Assembly: GCF_012273895.1 (NCBI RefSeq)
Contig: NC_052130.1
Coordinates: 2,666,001-2,730,000 of the forward strand
DNA length: 64,000 nt
DNA from: Zerene cesonia
Lineage: Eukaryota; Arthropoda; Insecta; Lepidoptera; Pieridae
Direction: 5' to 3'
Below the pieces are notes generated by a model, which saw only the letters and a list, made by a program, of their open reading frames with translations, ran no database searches and was not told the origin of the DNA. Both the position numbers and the translations under genes were made by a program. Below are positions 14,299 to 28,100 of this stretch, piece after piece. Position 1 is the first letter of the stretch. Each line of letters opens with the position of its first letter.

Positions 14299-17200
14299 AG
14301 TAGGAAGTAAGATGGGATGTAGGATTTCTGTAGACTGAAATCATTTCAAAAGTTCCGTCAAAGATATGGGTAACGTTTACGAGTACTCTGATAAATTTTG
14401 TATCAAAACACAGATTTTACATTCAATAGCTAAAATGATTTCTTTATATATTATTGTTACTAGTGAGCCTAATTGAAAATGTAGTTTTTTCTTTGATTTA
14501 TTACAATTAAAAAATATTTTTTATGTTATCTAGTCTTTCTTTATAATTGTTCAAAGGCTTCAATCTTAATAATTCTACAGGTATTAACAACTTGACATGA
14601 TATTATGACGATTATAACCTACCTTGTGTCTTAAATAAAACGTATAAAAAAATTTACCGATTTTGCTGAGCCGTTCTCGAGTTTTATGCTTACCAACACT
14701 TTTGGCGATTCATTTTTATTCATAAAGATTATAACTGCCTACTTGCTATTATTTAATTTATTATATGTATTAGCATTCAAATGTAAACACTTGCTGAAAA
14801 TAAGTTAAAGTAAATAACATTTTTCCACAATTAAGTAAATAGCATAAATCAAAGCAAAGTACTTAAAATCTTTTATATCGTTTCTTTAGATGAAACTATT
14901 TGTTCTTTAAACTTTTTGCTTTAAAATATTTAGGTAAATAAAGATTGACGTTTCGAAGATTTTATTTCTACAGATGGTTGATCCAATTTCGCTTCTAATA
15001 ATTCTTTTTGAATCAAAAATGTTTTTTCACCACGGGATTAAGGACACTTTTTAAGAAAAGTTTGCCAAGACTACAAGACACCTTTGTCCTTTACGGAAAC
15101 TGCATATAAGTCCATATAAATCAAATCAGTCATATGAACAGACAAAGCTTCTTTCGAATTTATATAATAACATGTCATTATAGATTTGGAAACAGATGAT
15201 AGCACTCGATCAAATTGTTATTGAAGCGAATACTTATTAAAAATACTGAATGCGTCTCGTAACGCCGTCCGTCGTAATAAAGAAAGCAATTTAAAATAGA
15301 CTTCGATTTTGATTCACATGAATCATTGTTATTGATCCCGCAAATATTAAAATAGTGGGAAGCCGGATGTTGGTAGCTGTTTTTATTTATTTTTAAAATA
15401 CCTATGCTATGACAAAGTTCTAAGACCTGAAGGATGCAAAGTTAGTAGTTATAGATAGGACAAAGAATCTAGACAGGTAAATAATAAAAATAATCTGGAC
15501 CTGCGTAATTTAATCAATAGACACACTATTTCATTTCTGTGAAGAAAATTAATATTTTATTGTTCGCTGTGAATGTTTAAATTATTTATTTTTTTTTTTC
15601 TTACCTTTTATTTTTATTCTTTTTCACAAAGTTCAAACTAATAAAAATAACTTCCATTCACTAAAACACAGCCACTGCTTAAAGGATTAAATAAACAAAT
15701 TATTTTTAAACATTCTTAACTTTTGAACGTTACATTTATGTCAAAAGGCGCGGGAAACGACATGTCATTTACGTAATGTCATTACAAAACTCGCGCGATC
15801 GAGTGGCGCGCTTTATGCCGACAGCACGACTGAACGCTTATGATCTTTGGATACAGGTCCGCAGGCGCGAGCCCATTTCTATCCCATTGCCTTTACATCG
15901 TAGCATAACACACTTTTCATTACATTACCGTACGTAAAGCGTTATTGAGTTATGCTATTATTCTGAACCGGCAAACTACTTCAACGCGATTTTTATAAAC
16001 ACACTGCGACGAATTAGTCTCTTATAATTTTCAGAACCAATGACAATATAATCGGTTTATACCCCTGTTTGTTATTTAATAAGCGCTTAATCTTACCAAT
16101 TACCACCATAAAACTTAATAGTCAAACAATATAAAGTTATTATTCGCACTATGACTACATTATATTCTACGGTATGTTATTCATTACGAAAATCTAAAAA
16201 TGTTTTTCAAATATCAGCATTTGATCACCTAAGTAGATCTCATAAGTTTTAAATCACATAAAAACCAAGTAGCCTAATTTCCTAATTTCATGGCATTTTC
16301 CGTTTATAAACGTTGTGTTAAACTGAGATCTAATATTATCCTGCAGGTTGCGGATATCTTCTAATTATTTTCTTCATAAATACTTTCAAAAACATAATTT
16401 TCTTGTAAAATTATAAAGCGGTATAATTATACCGTAATTTGTGGCAATGTGGGCCTGCGGGACATTTTCTTTTAATTATCTCAAACAAAATCTTTCGCAG
16501 AGTTTGCTCACATAAAATATCGTAGTTATTCTCAGCTTTGGTTTAAGACTAATTTTCATTTAAAAGGGTGCATTTTAAAACTGATTATAGCCTAAACTTT
16601 CATAGGAGGCCTATGTCCCAGCCGTAGCAACATATATGGGCTGGTGATGATGGTGATGATGATTTTAAAGCTGTATTTTGAACGCTATTCGCTCACTTCA
16701 AAATTCACATAATACCATACTTTAAACGATAAATTAATTTATAAAATTTTTCCTTACAATTAATCCATGTATGTTGCTTTTGACTTCCTTTAGTCATTAT
16801 ACGTATCAAGTTAATTGATTTAGAAATTAAAGACTTTTAAACGGAATTTAAACGCGATTTATTCATTAACCCGACGTTCCGAACACTTAACAGCGAGCGT
16901 GGTCTAAAATAAATCTTTTGATTGAACAGTTTTATAATTCAGTACGCGTGTCCGCGACTTCATTCGATTGGGAGTAGATTAAGGCGGCAATAATGGGAAG
17001 ACGAATTTGCATAAAGCATCCTCGCCACCCAAATATGTATATAAACACACATTTATTTACCATATCTTTAGTAAGGCACACAAGAACGTCTAGACTCTAG
17101 ATTAAGTTCACCCTTTCTCCGCCCAGTACCGCCTATATCAGTCTGGAATTATGTAGCTAATGTTCAGAATCCATCCAGTAGTCCAGTAATTCAGAGTTAT

Positions 17201-17888
17201 AAATTTGGTAGAAACATCAAACTAAATGCTCTTTATAATATTGGTATAGACTGTATTTGAGTACGCAACACCATTAAATTTTGCTTATTTTTCTAACTAG
17301 TTCCGTAGCAAATAATTCGTCCAATGTTTCTTTTAACTTCTAAATGTAATTTATCTCTCAAAGAAAATACACAGGAATAGAAATGTTTAAATTAATCATT
17401 ACTCACAACATCAAACTTTCATATAATTTAAAGTACTCATTGATTGTTATTGTTTTTATAACATATACATTATTTTTAGATCATAGAAACTAGTACAGTA
17501 TTATGTTATCTGTGATAGAAACGCACTAAGCTGGAGGCATCCACATCTTGTGATCTATCTGATAGTCTTTTCAAATATAAAAATTTATATACGCGAAAAT
17601 AAATTTTTAATTTCTAAATGGTTAAACGTATCTAGTATGTATAACTTGAGCTAAAATCAAAGTGACAAATGGTGAAATTGTTACAATCCTGCACAAGAGA
17701 CAGCTTGTTCACCACTTCTAAGTCATAAGGCCGCCCAACAAATTGTACTCTTTTTTGTAAATAAATAAAATAAAGTAAATAAGAGACTCCTAGAACCCCA
17801 AAAGCCCACAGTTGTCAGTTCATTCCAACTATGACCAGACAATCTATTTCAGCCCATGAACATTATATAAGTTTATCATGAATAAGTA
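14299..17888. other. Intergenic DNA, no gene seen
   Basis: AT-rich spacer. Contents: a block at about 14,610-14,720 related to the repeat at 27,330-27,441; a GC-richer patch at 15,745-15,865; an RTE 3' tail at 16,602; and a foldback-family copy at 16,820-16,905. I see no exon-like ORF. Confidence 0.5.
16602..16664 (+). mobile_element. RTE-type LINE 3' tail
   Basis: The motif GGAGGCCTATGTCC is followed by tatatgggctg and a run of gatgatg repeats. This is the usual 3' terminus of lepidopteran RTE retrotransposons (last codons plus a trinucleotide tail). Only the tail remains; no RT domain is adjacent. Confidence 0.6.
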
Positions 17889-18082
17889 TCCTACTAATAT
17901 TATAAATGCGAAAGTTTGTAAGTATGTGTGTGTTGCTCTTTCACACAAAAACTACTGAACCGATTGCAATGAAATTTGGTACGTAGACAGGTGGGCAACT
18001 GGAATAACATAAAGGCAACTTTTTATCCCGATAATCCTACAGGATACGGACTTACGCGGGTGAAACCGGGGGGCGCAGCTAG
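17889..18082 (+). mobile_element. Non-autonomous Helitron, family 1
   Basis: Starts TCCTACTAATATTATAAATG and ends GCGCAGCTAG, with an imperfect GC-rich 3' hairpin before CTAG. The host bases are A on the left and T on the right, as expected for Helitron insertion between A and T. It is 194 bp with no ORF. Family and termini are seen directly; the Helitron class follows from these hallmarks. Confidence 0.8.
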
Positions 18083-19295
18083 TACTCTATAACTTGCTCA
18101 AGAAATTAGTTCTACAGGTATATTATACCCGCTTCTTACTGGCCGGCACTGGCCTTTAACTTTATCAAAAGTTATTACGTTGTCACATCAAACAAGACGT
18201 TATGCCGCCTCGTAAGGACAGGACAATTGTTACGTTTTTGGTCGACATAATTAACAATGAACTCTCACGCGAGCAATAAGGTTGTGCACGTGCTCCGTTC
18301 GCGCTTACATATTTTCATCCGTTTTGCGATAGACTTTTATATTTTTATTATGTAAGATAGTTGAGTTTTTATAGAAGTCGAGTTAAAGCAGATGATTGGA
18401 GATTTTATGATATTCTAATGTCACTTTAGTTAAATAAAGATTGAGATAAAATTTATAAAATACCATATTAGCAATGTAAACAAAATACATACTTACCTCT
18501 AAAGCATTTCTGATTAACTTTTTAATATCGAGATATAATAATCATGAATTTATATTCAACATCAAATTGTACAATATTGATGCATAAATACAGCGGGTGA
18601 TCCCTTAAAACGTTACAAGCTGATTTAATATTACATTAATCTCAAATTCTCTACTTTCTTCTGTTCTTTAGCATACTGTTTTTTGGGCGCCCTATCCACA
18701 CACAGCCTTTATTAAATCCCGAAATGTCTGCACAAATACGCCAACGGTTATTAAGGAAGTAATTTCGGTAACTCGTACAAATAATAATTACAAACAATGG
18801 AGCTAATATTTGATTGGATACAAGAGTAATTAAGCGGATGCCTTTGTCTACTCAAGTTTGGCTTAATTTTCATTTTCAATTTCAATGACTGGCATATAAA
18901 ATTATCTTAATAAACAAGGGTTATGAGTACAGACCTCTGGCTTCCCCTCTCATCGAAGTATTAGTAACATCATACTATTTCACATCGAACCTCTGAGAAG
19001 TTATGGTACTTCCACCAGGAAAAACCACTTACCTATCGTATGTATGCATTATTTACTAACAACGCGTTTCCTGAAATGTTCTCTTTGATATATATGGGCA
19101 TATTTAACCCATTATATGAAAACATGTGTACAAGATCCAAGTGTGTATTATATTATTGGACTTGCCCTCACTTTCCATTCTTCTTCTTCTATTCTTCTCA
19201 GAATATTGACATTATTGCCATGGAGATACGTTGTATGTTACCCTAAAGAACATACATATACATAAATAAGCATAGCTTGCTTATGTAAATAAAAT

Positions 19296-19509
19296 TCTAC
19301 TAATATTATAAATGCGAAAGTTTGTAAGGATGTGTGGGTGTGTGTGTGTGTGTGTGTTTGTTGCTCTTTTATGCAAAAACTGCTGAACCGATTGCAATGA
19401 AATTTGATAGGTAGACAGCTGGACAACTGGAATAACATATAGGAAACTTTTATTCTGAAATTCCTACGGGAAACAGACTTACGCGGGAGAAACCGCGGGG
19501 CGCACTTAG
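19296..19509 (+). mobile_element. Non-autonomous Helitron, family 1, with GT microsatellite
   Basis: Same family as 17,889-18,082. The internal gt-rich segment has expanded to a (GT)n tract at about 19,333-19,358. The 3' end reads GCGCACTTAG, a mutated form of GCGCAGCTAG. Confidence 0.7.
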
Positions 19510-20269
19510 TATGTTATAATACGATTGTAGGATTTTATAGGATAAAGAAAAAACTTACTTCATTCCTTTCATTTTGAGTTAATGTTATAACATTCAAATG
19601 TTATAAAACTAAAAATGAAAAAAGGAAAAAAATTAGAATTTTTTCGAATTATCTCCTCGAACATGATGCGGAATTTGAACCCGCGTCATTCGTCGTCTCA
19701 GCACTGAAATATCTATTCTTCCGGTTATTTTTGCCCAGTTTACTTTACTCGTCTTGAAAAATCATCAACTACCAATCCAGATGCGGATCGAGAAGAGCAG
19801 AAAAATTTAACTGCATGGTGTATTAGACTAAAATACTAATATAGTTTTCAGATAAGGGTTAAGCTGCTTTCCTATTTTGTATTCTTAGCCTGTTAACACT
19901 CTAATGGAGAATAATTTTTCCCTCAGTTTTTTTTTCGAAGTACTAAATCCGTCCATTATCGGAGTTACGGTTGACCGATTTTCCAATGAGCATTAGAATT
20001 TAATTATTTTAATTAGTTTTACAAAAGAAGGATTTTCATAATAATATTTCATTTCATTTATTTATTTCATACATACATACATTTTTGACATTTTTAAATT
20101 TACAATTTATAGCAATTACAATTTAGTTTATATAAACGGTTTGTCTTACATATATTTTTAAAGTTTACATATATAAAGCCGACGTTTCCCTAGCTAGATT
20201 GCAGGATATAAAAGTCTAAATAGAACATTTTATGATAATCTTAGGAACAATGAAATATACTTGTCACAT

Positions 20270-20508
20270 GCTACTGTGTTTCGTACAGTGAGTGGGGAAG
20301 CCGGAGACCTTTCCTTTTCCTCACCCTTCCCAATCCATTCCTTCTTTCCCGTCGTCAATCCTTTTCTTTACCCCATAGAAGCGAGCAGCGCATTCAGAGA
20401 GACACACTCTTCTTTTTAACTCTGAGAAGATTCATGAGCGGTGGTGATCTCTTACCAACAGGTGAATCACCAACTCACTTGCCCGCTTATGGCATAAAAA
20501 AGTTATGA
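20270..20508 (+). repeat. Interspersed repeat, family A (partial)
   Basis: Contains the family blocks tactgtgtttcg, gtgagtggggaagccgg, the ccttttcctcacccttcc pyrimidine block and a tail like atgagcggtggtgatc. The 5' part with GGGCCAGCTCG is missing. Confidence 0.6.
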
Positions 20509-22040
20509 TTTAAAAGTTGATCAATCCTTTTATCATTAAAAGTAGGCTTTCTATCCGCAATATACTATAAACTATGAACAATGTATCGATTTTTTATTTT
20601 CAATAATATCTCATTCTTTTTTTCATTCTTGATTCAAAGATAAAATATACAGTATGATTTTTCCTACGATCATTAAACGACATTTTTCAGAAATGTGGAT
20701 CACGTTCATAATTTAATTATGCGAGACGCCGATAACAAGAAAAATCCATCACGTGGCTTGTAATCGAAGAAAATTGTTATTTTCGAAAGTCTTCAATTAG
20801 AGTAACATTTTCCATGTTACTAGTGCGGATCGATAGATTTTTGAATGAATTAACGATTTTCAATTGATTTAACTGAGGATTATAGTTTCTGAACCTGCAC
20901 TGGATTTTAAAAAAGAAGAAAGGAATAAAAAAAATTAAGTACATAAGAGATTAATAGGAATAAATAACGAATAAAAGTTTTAAATAATATTTCTTCTTAT
21001 GGAACTAGTATCGTCTGACATTTACGATCAACATGAAAAGACTAATGCATTGAAAGACCGTAAACCTTTAACTACTGAAATGTTTCGAATCTTTAGACGC
21101 TTAAAAATTGCATCTAATTTTTATTCATATCACGTACTATGTATTAATAAACAATAGGTTAAAGAAAATCAACAAATAATAATATAACAGGGAAAACATA
21201 CATACGCTTAACCACTTGTGACTAATTACAACTTTTACCTAACACCATTACACCTCAAACAATAATTAAATTAACGAGTGGTTGCATATACACTGATACC
21301 ATACCATGACCATTTATAAGCATGTAATTAACACAGTCGCGTAGCGTGCCTTAAGAGGTCCCTGTATCAAAATTTTGGGGCCCACAGTCAATGTTAGTCC
21401 CGTAAATGATATACGAATACTTTTTATCTGTAGTTTAATTTTTGTAAAACTTTCAGTAAGTTTATATGGTTATGTTATTCTAAGATTGTCCTTGCTGCTG
21501 TTTAGATATCCCTGGTCGGGTTCTGGTTGAGTTTGATAAACAACAAAATGAAAAAATAAATAAATAAATTATTCAAATGCGAATAATTCATTTATTGCGT
21601 TGAAGTTGTGAGGAAAGCGGATGTAAAGTGAAGTTATAAAATTATGACATATGTATATAACTGCTGACATAACAGTATATATTATATATACACATACCTA
21701 TGCATGATATGTCCAGTTTTTTTTTCCTAATTTTAATGTTTTATGTGTGTAATAATATTTCATTTCATTTCATATTTAAAAAACGAAAAAGTGTAAGTAT
21801 AATATATGATATAGTTATAAATTTGCATTAAAAGATTGGCAATTAATCTGGTTATTTCTCACAATGGATACTTGCAATCTAGGTTCTTATTAATTATAAA
21901 AATTACTTACCTTGATCAACCATCTATTTTTAATTTATTTCATACACGTTAGGGAGCCCTTTTTATACGGGAGCCCCGTATCACAGACAGTATACTGTAT
22001 TAAACACAACGGTTAATTAAATATTTATTTTCTTAACTCG

Positions 22041-22050
22041 TATATAAAGG
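22041..22050 (+). promoter_or_regulatory. Candidate TATA box of the odorant receptor
   Basis: TATATAAAGG lies 68-77 bp before the odorant receptor ATG, a plausible distance for a TATA promoter with a short 5' leader. In AT-rich DNA this can occur by chance. No transcript evidence is available. Confidence 0.3.
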
Positions 22051-22117
22051 AATGACCTATTGATATAAGCCATTCTTTCGTTCTCTTTCGTTTTGATATA
22101 AACCATTCGTTAAAAAG

Positions 22118-25100
22118 ATGGCAAAGTTTATACAGAAACTATTTTCTAAGAAGAATATACATAAATTGACAACCGATCAGGTACCTACACTGGAATTTAA
22201 TATAACCAGTGATTGGAATTAAATATATACGTCCACATTGCTCCTACCTCAAAAGATATCATATTATTATAATTTCTTTAGCGTTAAATATTGACCAAAA
22301 AATGTGTATTTAACAGGGAAATTTAACTTATTGTGAAAAAGATTACGACGACCAGTATAAACTGCCGCAGGTTGCTGCGAAATTATCCGGAATTCGCATT
22401 AACTGCAATGACAGTAAATACATGAGGTTGGAGTTTTTTTTTCTATATGTTTATAATTGATTATAGAATAAGGAAGTTTCTATTTCGGAATCAATTAAAA
22501 AACCAAAAATAATCCTATTCTGTCTACATTTTGTAACAAAATCGTACACATTTCTAGGCTTTTATGTGTCTCTTATTATTGGATGGCGTTTACACTATGT
22601 TTGATGGGTACATCTAATATGACAATCACATTTCTAAAATCTCGCAAGTTTGAGGACTTGGTAGTCGTGATGCCTTGCGTTGGTTTTGTCGCAGTTGGTA
22701 AGTATTATAACTAAAATATCAAAATGATATTCGTCTTTGTAAAGGTAGGTACCTTTTATTTTAAAGTGACTATATTACCGTACTAATCATAATATGGCTA
22801 TAAGTACATGACTACGTATATTTCATGCCTTTTTTGTCTTTTTTGTTGTCTATGACTCATACGAAATGAAAGTTTTTTGGATATCAAGAAATTATGGTAC
22901 CACACCTAAACTTCTGAATTTCAAACGAAAATTGACATCCTCTGTAATTCCATAAATTTGTTATTTTTCTAATTATAATTATAACTTTCGAATGGCTTAT
23001 TCCATTTTGATATTAATCCCTTACCTATTATTGTATTAAAATTAAATTTTTATATGTTTTTATACAGGTTCATCGAAATCATACAAAATAGTGCGCAACA
23101 CAGCAGTTTTTGAACGTATTATTTTCGAACTAAAGGAAATGTGGCCAACGGGAGAAATGTCCGAAGACAAACAGAAGATTGCTCGTAAAATGATGAAACA
23201 AATGAATATCGTTGTAAAAGGTAATGCTTTACGTGTTTTCTAACTTATCTACCTTGTGTATTAGAAAATATTTAAAATACGAGGGCAATAGAACTCCATA
23301 CTATACTTTAAAGATTATTTAATTTTATTTCCAATAAGCTCTGGCCTACAATAACGGATTTTATATGAAATTCTTAGGAATTTATACAATGATTAAAATG
23401 TTTTCTAAAATACAGTTTTTGATTTTTATACAATTCCTAGGTTTCATATTAGGTATATATTTCTTGTAACATTTCATACACTTACCTACGATAGTGTTAC
23501 ATCTTACAGTTGCCACTCTCATGTAATAGAATATAAATACTTATTTCAGGTTACTTCTGGTGCAACATGGGCCTTATATTTTTTTACAATTTCCCGCCAT
23601 ATTTTCAAATCATTAAACGGATGTTTGGAATAGACGCACCGTTAGTACTGGCTTTTAAATATGTATTGCCATTCGACGAATATCAACTCAAAGCGTATCC
23701 TTTCATACTTCTGATACAGACGAATGCATGTGAGTTTGCATAGATAATTTAATTTAAAAATACACCATATACAGTTGTCATAAAGGCAAAATTTGCCTGA
23801 TAATACTCGACCAAAATAAATCTACATGCCAATATTCAGCCTTATTTGTACTCTAGTTCTATGTGAAAGGCAATAAAAACGTAGGCTGTATATATTCACT
23901 GTTTAAACATATTTATAAAAAAGTGATATAGAGACGTTATAAATGTTTAAAAAATTCTATAAACTTTACGGACCTCAAGTAGAAGTAATCCGAGAATTTA
24001 ATATCTAATGATAGTATGAATGTTAGTATAGAAGCTTTATGTTCGCAGTTATTTCATAGAGCGACTTGAATTTTAACAGTAAGGTTTATTGAGATTAGAC
24101 GGTATTGATTTTAACTTTATTGCCCTTGTTGTCGAAAAGAATCTTGACTTAAAAGTCAGATTACAGCTTCTTATATCGGAATTTAAATTCATAATTTTTA
24201 ATCTAAATGTTTTCTTCTAATCTCTGGTAAGCGATATTAAATATTACAAAATGTACCTACTACTAGTCATTGTAATACTTTAACGTATAAACTAGCGTTC
24301 ATATACTGTAATTATTACAAACTAGCTGCGCCTCGCGGTTTCACCCGCGTAAGTCTGTATCCCGTAGCAATATCGGGATATAAAGTTGCCTATATGTTAT
24401 TCCAGTTGTCCAGCTATCTACGTACCAAATTTCATTGCAATCGGTTCAGTAGTTTTTGCGTGAAAGAGCAACAAACACACACACATCCTTACAAACTTTC
24501 GCATTTATAATATTAGTAGGATATGCACTTAACATACTTAATAAGATATTGTCATTTATAATTATTTGTCTTCCAACCTCTCCTATAAACCTTAATCTGA
24601 GTTTTTCCAACCTTCAAACGAGTTTCTTACAGCCGCATATCCCTTTATATGCCTTGCTACATATATAACAACACGATTTTTATTAACGAAGTTAGAATAT
24701 AATCTATTCCAATAGGTATGAGCATAGTATTCTTCATGCTGTCAAGTGATCTTTTGTTCTTCATCTTTCTAAGTAACATCACACTGCAGTTTGATTTTTT
24801 GTCACTGAGAATTCGGCAGATGATATACGTGCCTACTGATGATCAACTCATCAGTGATTTTCCCTTAGGTATGTATGCCATATTGTTATAAACAATAGGG
24901 GATAGGATTCAATTCTAGCTGCGCCCCGCGGTTTCATCCGCGTAACTCCATATCCCGTAGGAATATCGGGATAAAAAGTTGCTTTATATGATATTCCAGT
25001 TGTCCAGCTGTCTACGAACCAAATTTCATTGCAATCGGTTCAGCAGTTTTTGCGTGAAAGAGCAACAAACACACACACATGCTTACAAACTTTCGCATTT

Positions 25101-28100
25101 ATAATATTAGTAGGAAGTATGATTACTGCTTATTTAAGGTAGGAAGTCAATTGATAACAAATTATTTCTACTTTTCTGACTTTGAACAATAGTGTCAAGA
25201 TTTTAAACTTTAAAGAAGAATTAAGAAGAACATTTGTTCATCCTTCAAAAATAAACTTACAGATTTTCACACAAAGCCTTACAATAAAAACCTTATAAAG
25301 CATATAATTAAGATCGGATATCATGTCTCGATTTGTTAACGAAGATATTATAATACTATATTACTATCTTAAGGACAGACGTAATGACATATCTGTATAA
25401 TATACATAGTATACCTTCATACTAAATTATTTCAACAAACTGAGCTAAATAGTACCTACGTTATAAGACACTGACTCTGGCAACCACAATTTATTAGCAC
25501 CATGTATTAACAGATCTTTTAATATAAAACTTTATGGAAAATTATGATTTTATCATACCTTTTCGTTGAAAGGTAAATATAGCGAAGCGATCCGCAAAAA
25601 TGAGCCACAATTAGATTCTTTAACAGCAGAAGAATGGGAAAGAAAGCATATGAACGAATTAAGAGATATTGTTATTCGTCACCAATCCCTTATACGGTGA
25701 GTTTTAAGTATTAGCAACATGTACATTAAATAAAAGTAATTATTGATTCATATAAGCCGCATTCACATTTTTTAGAATTAATCAAATTTTTTAAATAACG
25801 CAATAGTTTCATACGTATCTCTATACTAGCTGCGCCCCGCGGTTTTACCCGCGTAAGTCCGTATCCCGTTGGAATATTGGGATAAAAAGTTGCCTATATT
25901 TTATTCCACTTGCCCAGCTGTCTACGTAACAAATTTCATTGCAATCGGTTTATCAGTTTTTGCGTGAAAGAGCAACAAACACACACACATCCTTACAAAT
26001 TTTCGCATTTATAATATTAGTAGGATTTTTATTAGTTTTAGGATAAAGAGAGAAGATTACAAACATTGTTAGATTTCTCATTATTAGCCTCCTATGAAAT
26101 GTATTTATACGTGCTTGTTTATTTAATTGATTCTTTTATGTATTAACAGGATATCGGGCGAAGTCGAAAACATGTTTAATTTTTCTATGTTGGTGAACTT
26201 CATGAACAGCTCCATTATAATATGTTTCTGTGGAATTTGCATCGTTGTACGTATTTGTTTATGAAGGTTTATTTTTTGTGACTATAAGTGTTTAAAATTT
26301 TAACAAGAAACTAGGACTTTCTAGAGTAATAATAAATAAGGTTTTAATCGTGGAACTCGAGCACGCTGGGCAACGAATTGGGCCAGCTCGCACCGGTAAA
26401 GTACACACCCCCACAGAGGACCGGCGTGAAATAGTTGCTATTCGTTTGCTGAGTGGGGGAGCCCGAGGTCTTTATCCTTTTCCTTACCCTTCCCAGTCCT
26501 TCTCTTTATTACTGTCATCAATATTTTCTTCATTCCATTTGATAGTCGAATATTTGGAAGAAGAAAACCTGCAAACCTGTATTAGAAAGAATAAAATGAC
26601 GATAAATTCAATATGCTTCATATTAACCTGTAGATATAATATGCATCACGTATCTTGTAGGAAAACTAATTATTTCGCAATTTAACTTACAGTACCTGGA
26701 AGAATGGAATGAATTAAAATTTAAAATCTTCCTGTTATCTTCTATGACCCAAATATGGTTGTTGTGTTGGTATGGGCAAAGTCTACTTGATTCTGTAAGT
26801 TATCCTTTCAGTATATAAAACTAATGTTCGCGTTATTATTCGTAATAAATAATATTATGTACCTCATACAAAATATGTATGTTTTATTCCTTTACCAAAA
26901 TTATAAATGCAACAAAGGAAATTACTACTTAAAAGACCTCATTATTTAAAAGACTAATTAAACTTTATAACAGTCTTAGAAAAGAGGATCTGTGTTTGTC
27001 AAAGTAATTCGGAACTCACATAAATGAAATGTTTCATTTGAACTTGTATTCCAGAGTAAGGAAGTCGCAATCGCTTTATATGAAAGTGGGTGGTACAACG
27101 TCTCAAAGAGAATCAAAAGCTTGATTCTGATAATGTTACATAGGTAAGAAGTATTAAAGCGTCACACGTTTTATATATTCATCATTATGTTCTTCAAAAA
27201 CGTTTATTTGCGAATATAACATTTTGAATATAACCTTTTTAATACTCTCATAAGATGTTTTTGTGGAATTACGACAAACGAAATAAAAATATATGAAACG
27301 TATGCGATCGACAAGCATTTTAAAGCTAACAGTTCGCCCCAGCTTCATCCGTGGTATGTTTTTACTCTCCATTAGAACCTTCCTTGTGCCTTAAAAAAAA
27401 CTTAAAAAATAGCGGTATTAATCAACCCGCTCTCGAGTTTTACCTTTTTTTTTTTTTTTTTTAAACGTGAGGGAAACCTGCATGGATACCTTGCTACTTC
27501 GGGGGTAGTAGCAACGGTTATGCCAGACTCTTACTGGCTAAAACCTCACGGTGGCCTACTTCGGCGCAGGTAATGAGGGGTTCCCGGGATCTCCCTTAGG
27601 AACGCAAACCGAAACCAAGGGTACATCGGATACTTATACCCGACCTCCCCTGCGACGTACTCTGCGATGCACGGGATTCCTGCGCTCCCGGTCGCGCTCA
27701 GCACTTTCTTTCTGTGACATCACTGCATCACAGAAAGAAAGCACTGCCCTCCACGCGTCCTCTCTCTCACACATTGTCGCAACTAAAGTTGGAAGCGAGA
27801 GGTCCATTCCAACTACAGCTATGAGTGCATCCCGTTCAGCATTCCAGGCTGGACACGACTCGAGCGTGTGTTGGGCCGTGTCAGGCAGCATTTGGCTGCT
27901 TTCCGATTCGACACAGATACTTTCCGAAGCAACCATGCCCCGTCAATATCTGTGTCGTACGGAAAGATAGGGAGCCGTGGCGCCGTGTCATCCACACATT
28001 CAAGACGGGTAGTATCGCCTGAATGGATACTATCCCATACTGCGCGTTCGCAAGTCTTCTAGCCCAAGCCTCTATCGCTTGACGACGCAGTCGGATTCTA

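Larger units (their letters stand above)
18083..22040. other. Intergenic DNA upstream of the odorant receptor
   Basis: AT-rich spacer with one Helitron copy (19,296), a family A repeat (20,270) and a tRNA-like SINE scrap near 19,660. No exon is supported. Any distal regulatory sequence of the odorant receptor would be here, but nothing specific can be named. Confidence 0.45.

Noticed and set aside
16419..16434. 16-bp perfect palindrome CGGTATAATTATACCG
   Set aside because: Short, mostly A/T, no neighbouring gene or repeat; expected occasionally by chance.
19655..19725. Reverse-strand tRNA-like sequence with a B-box-like GGGTTCAAATTCC
   Set aside because: A cloverleaf cannot be folded by eye; it is more likely a degraded tRNA-derived SINE.
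26350..26685. 111-codon plus-strand ORF
   Set aside because: Its first half is the family A repeat and the rest is intron; it lies inside odorant receptor intron 8 with no family likeness.
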